Origin: Devosia sp. Leaf420 | GTDB lineage: Bacteria > Pseudomonadota > Alphaproteobacteria > Rhizobiales > Devosiaceae | Direction of reading: 5' to 3' | Assembly (NCBI RefSeq): GCF_001425445.1 | Contig: NZ_LMQU01000009.1 | Coordinates: 265,817 to 329,816, forward strand | Length of the DNA stretch: 64,000 nt | The notes under the pieces: generated by a model | The model's input: the letters and a program-made list of their open reading frames with translations, nothing else | Database searches by the model: none | What the model was told of the DNA's origin: nothing | Made by a program: the position numbers and the translations under genes | Part shown: positions 60,269-64,000 of the stretch, piece by piece | Layout: every line of letters starts with the position of its first letter | Position numbering within the stretch: the stretch's first letter is position 1

Positions 60269-61577
60269 GGCGCTCATTCTCCGGGGTCTCGATCAGTTCA
60301 TCGGGCACGGCAGCTTCGGACCGCAGCACCATCTCTTCTTCCTGATCCATATCAGCGCGCGGATCTAGCACAATCGATTCTGGCGTAACCTGCTTGTCAT
60401 TGCCCATAGGCTGGAACGGCGCGCGTTCCGAAGCATCGACGCTCTTGCGCACCCGCATGCGGAGATAGGCAAAGACCGCGACGACAGCGTGAAAGATGGC
60501 TGTGATGATAAAGAGCGCGGCAGGCGAGATATTGCTCATCAGTACCGAGGCGATTGCTGGGCCGATGGCGAGACCGACGCCGAGGATGAGCAACATGCCG
60601 CCGGCAATCTTGGCGAAATTGCCGTCGCTGGCAAAGTCGTTCGCATGAGCCACGGCGATTGGGTAGAGCGGGTTGGCGGCAAGGCCATAGAGGGCAAAGA
60701 GGATATACATCATCCAGCCCGCGGCTGGATTGATGGCGACGATGAGGACGCCGACGACCGCCGAACAGGCGGCGAGCCCGATCATGACGAGGCGGCGATC
60801 GATGCGGTCCGAGAGACGGCCGAATGGGATTTGCGCGACCGCGCCGGCAATGGCGGCGATGGCAAAGAGTAGCGCGATACCGGTGGAATCAAGGCCCTGC
60901 TCATAGCCATAGACCGGGGCCAGCGTGCCGAACGCGCCATTGGCCATGCCGCAGCAAAAGGCAGCAACGGCAGCGACGGGCGAAGTTTTTATAAGAAGTG
61001 GCAGGTCAAGCTTGGCGGAGGCCAGCGGGCGCGGCTGCGGGCTCGAGGTGAGGGCCGGTGGCATCAGGGCGCAAATGAAGCTGATGGCGCCGATGACGAA
61101 GGGCAGGTAGCCGGCGGTGCCGGTGATCGACATGGCCATCTGGCCGACGGTCGAGGCGGCAAGGTTGATGGTCACATAGATCGAAAAGATCGTGCCGCGG
61201 CTCTTGTTGTCGGCGACTTCGTTGAGCCAGCTTTCAACGATCATGGCGGCGCCGGCAAAGCAGAAGCCGGACAAGGCGCGCAGCACGATCCAGCCGACGT
61301 CGTTGATCCACAAGAGATTGAGCAGGATGGTGATGGTTCCGATGGCGGCCATGACCGAGAAGGCGCGGATATGGCCGACCTTGCGCACGATCAGCGGCAC
61401 GGCGATGGAGCCGGCGACAAAGCCTACCGACCAGCCTGTGCCGATCAGACCAAGAGCGAGGAGCGAAAAGTGCTCCTCCGCGCCGCGCACCGAGAGCAGC
61501 AGCCCCTGCAGGCCACCTCCGAACATCAACAGAGCCGAGCCAAGAAAAAGGGCATAGATTTTGACGACGGAAGCCAT
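60246..61577 (-). CDS. MFS transporter (YcaD/DHA1-like)
   Basis: A 443-residue transporter with 12 membrane helices to about residue 385 and then a cytosolic tail of about 60 acidic residues (ending NERHVQDGTV). Motif A-like FGRLSDRIDRRLVMIG is in the second half. GSALLMFGGGLQGLLLSVRG at the N terminus recalls YcaD. The substrate is unknown. Its end overlaps moaB. The tail is unusual for the family and may interact with a partner. Confidence 0.85.
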   Translation of the reverse strand: MASVVKIYALFLGSALLMFGGGLQGLLLSVRGAEEHFSLLALGLIGTGWSVGFVAGSIAVPLIVRKVGHIRAFSVMAAIGTITILLNLLWINDVGWIVLRALSGFCFAGAAMIVESWLNEVADNKSRGTIFSIYVTINLAASTVGQMAMSITGTAGYLPFVIGAISFICALMPPALTSSPQPRPLASAKLDLPLLIKTSPVAAVAAFCCGMANGAFGTLAPVYGYEQGLDSTGIALLFAIAAIAGAVAQIPFGRLSDRIDRRLVMIGLAACSAVVGVLIVAINPAAGWMMYILFALYGLAANPLYPIAVAHANDFASDGNFAKIAGGMLLILGVGLAIGPAIASVLMSNISPAALFIITAIFHAVVAVFAYLRMRVRKSVDASERAPFQPMGNDKQVTPESIVLDPRADMDQEEEMVLRSEAAVPDELIETPENERHVQDGTV

Positions 61578-61735
61578 GGCGCTCGAAATATGTGGGCGGT
61601 CAAACGTTGCAAATCACGCGAGGGTGACCATAACGCGACAAAGCTGAAACGATAGGGCGGAATTAGGGACGGGCGGGAAAAAGTTGGGTGGGTGAGCTTC
61701 TGCTGATGGAGGCGCTCATGCAGTGAGCGTGGGTC

Positions 61736-61850
61736 ACCCCCTCCCGGCCTCCCCCATCAAGGGGGAGGTGTCGTGCTGGTGGTTTTGACGAGAAGGTGCG
61801 CCAAACTCGATCCAGCACCTCCCCCTAGATGGGGGAGGATGGGAGGGGGT
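61736..61850. repeat. inverted repeat with 35-base arms
   Basis: The arms at 61736-61770 and 61816-61850 are reverse complements with three mismatches, and each contains its own short palindrome (CCTCCCCCAT...GGGGGAGG). It lies in the 300-bp gap between the MFS and uracil-DNA glycosylase genes, belongs to the C-rich repeat class, and is the longest element of this kind in the window. No gene was seen in the gap. Confidence 0.8.
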
Positions 61851-61877
61851 GTCGGCAAACTCGATGGCGCGGGGCGC

Positions 61878-62687
61878 TCAACTCAGCCCCAAACTATCCA
61901 TCTTCATCTTCAAACTCAGCAGATCCGCCCAGGCCTGCTGCTTGGCCGCCGGGTTGCGCAGCAGATAGGCAGGGTGCAGCGTTGGCAGCGCCGGGACCTC
62001 GTGCGTGCCGATGGACACATCCTGCCAGCGGCCGCGCATTTTGATGATGCCGGAGGTGGTCTTGAAGACGGTCTGCATGGCGGGGCCGCCGAGCGTCATG
62101 ACGAGGCGCGGGGCGACGAGTTCGACCTGGCGATTGAGGAAGGGGAGGCAAAGCTCCATTTCCTCGGGCGTCGGCGTGCGATTGCCGGGCGGGCGCCAGG
62201 GGACGGTGTTGACGATGAAGACCTTGGTGCGATCGAGGCCAATGGCGCCAAGCATGCGGTCGAGCAATTGACCCGAACGGCCGACAAAAGGTTTGCCCTG
62301 GCGATCCTCTTCGGCGCCGGGAGCTTCGCCGATCAGAACGATCTTGGCCTCGGGATTGCCATCGGCAAAGACGAGCTGGGTGGCGCGGAATTTGAGGCTG
62401 CAGCCGTTATAGGCTTCGAGAATGGTACGCAACTCGTCGAGCGACTGCGCGGTGGCGGCAAGGCGGCGTGCTTCGCTGGGGTCGCCGGTGATCGCAGCGG
62501 TGGCCGGGATCGGGGCGGGGGCATTGGGCGTTGCGGCCTGGCGTGCCTGTTGGGCAGGTTGCGGCGCGGCGGGCTTGGCAAAGCGGTCGACAGGGTCTTC
62601 GCCAACGGCAAGATCCACGCCGGCGGCGCGATACCAATCCAGCACGGCAAGCAGTTCGGCCTTGTCGAGTTCTCGAACTTGAGACAT
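61878..62687 (-). CDS. uracil-DNA glycosylase (family 4/5-like)
   Basis: Removes uracil from DNA. A 269-residue protein with a low-complexity linker (residues about 40-65) before the catalytic domain. GEAPGAEEDRQGKPFVGRSG at 120-139 is the family signature, and PTLHPAYLLRNP is the C-terminal motif. Of the four cluster cysteines of family 4, only two are kept (Cys96 and Cys180); the others are Tyr93 and Trp164. It is divergent from ETF-QO, 66 bases away. Confidence 0.9.
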   Translation of the reverse strand: MSQVRELDKAELLAVLDWYRAAGVDLAVGEDPVDRFAKPAAPQPAQQARQAATPNAPAPIPATAAITGDPSEARRLAATAQSLDELRTILEAYNGCSLKFRATQLVFADGNPEAKIVLIGEAPGAEEDRQGKPFVGRSGQLLDRMLGAIGLDRTKVFIVNTVPWRPPGNRTPTPEEMELCLPFLNRQVELVAPRLVMTLGGPAMQTVFKTTSGIIKMRGRWQDVSIGTHEVPALPTLHPAYLLRNPAAKQQAWADLLSLKMKMDSLGLS

Positions 62688-62753
62688 GAGGCTCGTTATG
62701 TCACACCGCGCGAGAGGCGACCAGTCGCCTAAAATTCACGAGGACTAGAGAAG

Positions 62754-64000
62754 ATGGCTGAGGCGGGCAATCGCGAGACGCTTTCGACCGATGTATTGAT
62801 CGTCGGCGCCGGTCCTGCGGGGCTGGCCGCGGCCATTCGCATCAAGCAGCGCCATCCCGACATCGCCGTCACGGTGGTGGAAAAGTCTGCCGAGATCGGT
62901 GGGCACATCATTTCGGGCGCCGTGATGGACCCGGTGGGGCTCGACGCGCTCATTCCCGATTGGCGGCTGAAGGGTTCGCCGGTGGGGCCAAATGTCACCA
63001 AGGACAGCTACCACTATCTGACGGCCAAGGGCGATTTTGCGCTGCCCCATGCTTTGGTGCCGCCGCAGATGAAGACGCCGGGCGCGGTGATCGTCAGCCT
63101 CGGGCGGCTGGTGCAGTGGCTCGGCGAACAGGCGATGGAATTGGGCGTCGATATTTTTCCGATGACCGCGGCGGTCGATGTGCTGCGCAGCGGCGATGGG
63201 CCGGTGCGCGGGGTGATTACCGGGGATCTCGGGCGCGATGCCGAGGGCAATCCCAAGCCAGGCTTTGCCGAGGGCATCGCCCTGAAGGCCAAATATACGC
63301 TGATCGCGGAAGGCGCGCGCGGTTCGCTTGCCAAGGCCTTGATCGGCGACTTTGCGCTCGGCAAGGAGCCGCAGAAATATGGGCTCGGGATCAAGGAAGT
63401 CTGGGAAATCCCGGGCGACAAGCACCATGCGGGCCAGGTCGACCATTATCTCGGCTTTCCGCTCGACAACGGCACGGCGGGCGGTGGCTTTGTCTACCAT
63501 GCCGAGGACAACAAGCTTTATGTCGGCCTCGTTACCTATCTCGATTACGCCGATCCGACCCTATCGCCCTTTGATGAATTTCAGCGGTTCAAGACGCATC
63601 CGTCCGTTGCTAAGCTTCTGGATGGCGGGACACGCGTCAGCTATGGCGCGCGGGCGGTGACGGCTGGGGGCTGGCAATCCATTCCGACGCTGGCCTTTCC
63701 GGGCGGTGGGCTGATCGGCTGTTCGGCTGGCTTCATGAATGCCCCGCGCCTCAAGGCCATTCACAATGCCATTCTCTCGGGGATTGGTGCGGCGGATGCG
63801 GTGGGCTCGGCGATTGCAGCAGGCCGGCAGCAGGATGTGCTTGAGGATTTTGCGCAGAGTATCATGCGCACCGGCATCGAGAAGGAATTGAAGGGCGTCG
63901 CCAATGCCAAGCCGCTCTGGGGGCAGTTGGGGACGATTGCGGGGTCGCTGGCGATTGGCGCCGATCTCTGGATCGCCTCGATCTTTGGTCGCTCGCCGAT
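62754..64000 (+). CDS. electron transfer flavoprotein-ubiquinone oxidoreductase (partial)
   Basis: ETF-QO passes electrons from ETF to the quinone pool. Only the first about 415 residues are in the window; the gene runs off the right edge with no stop. The FAD-binding motif VLIVGAGPAGLAAAIRI is near residue 14. Other blocks are KSAEIGGHIISGAVMDP, YTLIAEGARGSLAK and GCSAGFMNAPRLKAIH, all typical of the family. The C-terminal 4Fe-4S part is beyond the edge. ATG 62754 follows a GAGG and AGAGAAG stretch. Confidence 0.95.
   Translation, partial: MAEAGNRETLSTDVLIVGAGPAGLAAAIRIKQRHPDIAVTVVEKSAEIGGHIISGAVMDPVGLDALIPDWRLKGSPVGPNVTKDSYHYLTAKGDFALPHALVPPQMKTPGAVIVSLGRLVQWLGEQAMELGVDIFPMTAAVDVLRSGDGPVRGVITGDLGRDAEGNPKPGFAEGIALKAKYTLIAEGARGSLAKALIGDFALGKEPQKYGLGIKEVWEIPGDKHHAGQVDHYLGFPLDNGTAGGGFVYHAEDNKLYVGLVTYLDYADPTLSPFDEFQRFKTHPSVAKLLDGGTRVSYGARAVTAGGWQSIPTLAFPGGGLIGCSAGFMNAPRLKAIHNAILSGIGAADAVGSAIAAGRQQDVLEDFAQSIMRTGIEKELKGVANAKPLWGQLGTIAGSLAIGADLWIASIFGRSP

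Overview
The window is high-G+C, gene-dense chromosomal DNA from an alphaproteobacterium, most likely of the order Hyphomicrobiales (Rhizobiales) and plausibly Devosiaceae-like. The evidence is the mix of families: a CcrM methylase with a CtrA-type box, DUF6101, DUF4170, DUF2093, DUF1127 and IalB proteins, a DciA-DsbA-SMC block beside mutY, an aa3 oxidase cluster with CtaG and SURF1, an F0 operon with b and b' subunits, and LexA boxes of the GTTC-N7-GTTC form. The genus cannot be fixed from sequence reading alone. No rRNA, tRNA, CRISPR array, insertion sequence or prophage was seen.

Layout. 0-15.5 kb: two LuxR-type regulators, a patatin lipase, purD, gshA, rsmE, ubiA, an IMPase/DUF4170 pair meeting an LpxB-like glycosyltransferase, DUF2093, xseA, a LysR regulator divergent from a DUF1127 gene, a class D (OXA-type) beta-lactamase coupled to a shikimate-kinase-fold protein, then PilZ and IalB genes. 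16-22.7 kb: the cytochrome c oxidase operon coxB-coxA-ctaB-coxF-like-ctaG-coxC, followed by DUF983 and SURF1. 22.8-31.9 kb: thrC, an M16 peptidase, a GNAT, a seven-TM PAS-GGDEF-EAL protein, YqgE, a DsbD-domain protein, a peroxiredoxin and a lipoprotein.

32-36.7 kb: glycine cleavage operon gcvT-gcvH-gcvPA-gcvPB behind a tandem glycine riboswitch and a well-placed promoter. 37-39.9 kb: F0 ATP synthase operon atpI-B-E-F'-F with its own promoter and terminator. 40-47.7 kb: a ParD/ParE-like toxin-antitoxin pair with a palindromic operator, smc, a DsbA-like thioredoxin, DciA, mutY, an unlisted 59-residue protein and a cold-shock protein with a long leader. 48-51.2 kb: a five-gene cluster of mostly unknown function. 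51.2-64 kb: alpha/beta hydrolase, ccrM, rnhB, HAD phosphatase, a PA0069-type radical SAM protein divergent from a DHA2 exporter across two LexA boxes, a glutathionyl-hydroquinone reductase, moaB, an MFS transporter, a family-4-like uracil-DNA glycosylase and the start of ETF-ubiquinone oxidoreductase, cut by the window edge.

Most genes are housekeeping and their order looks like conserved rhizobial synteny. The less explained parts are regulatory: two LexA boxes in front of a SplB-like radical SAM gene, CtrA-type boxes before ccrM, two candidate small RNAs (after DUF1127 and opposite the cspA upstream region), and a dyad in front of a LuxR pair. The shikimate-kinase-like partner of the OXA enzyme and the 48-51 kb cluster are the least understood proteins.
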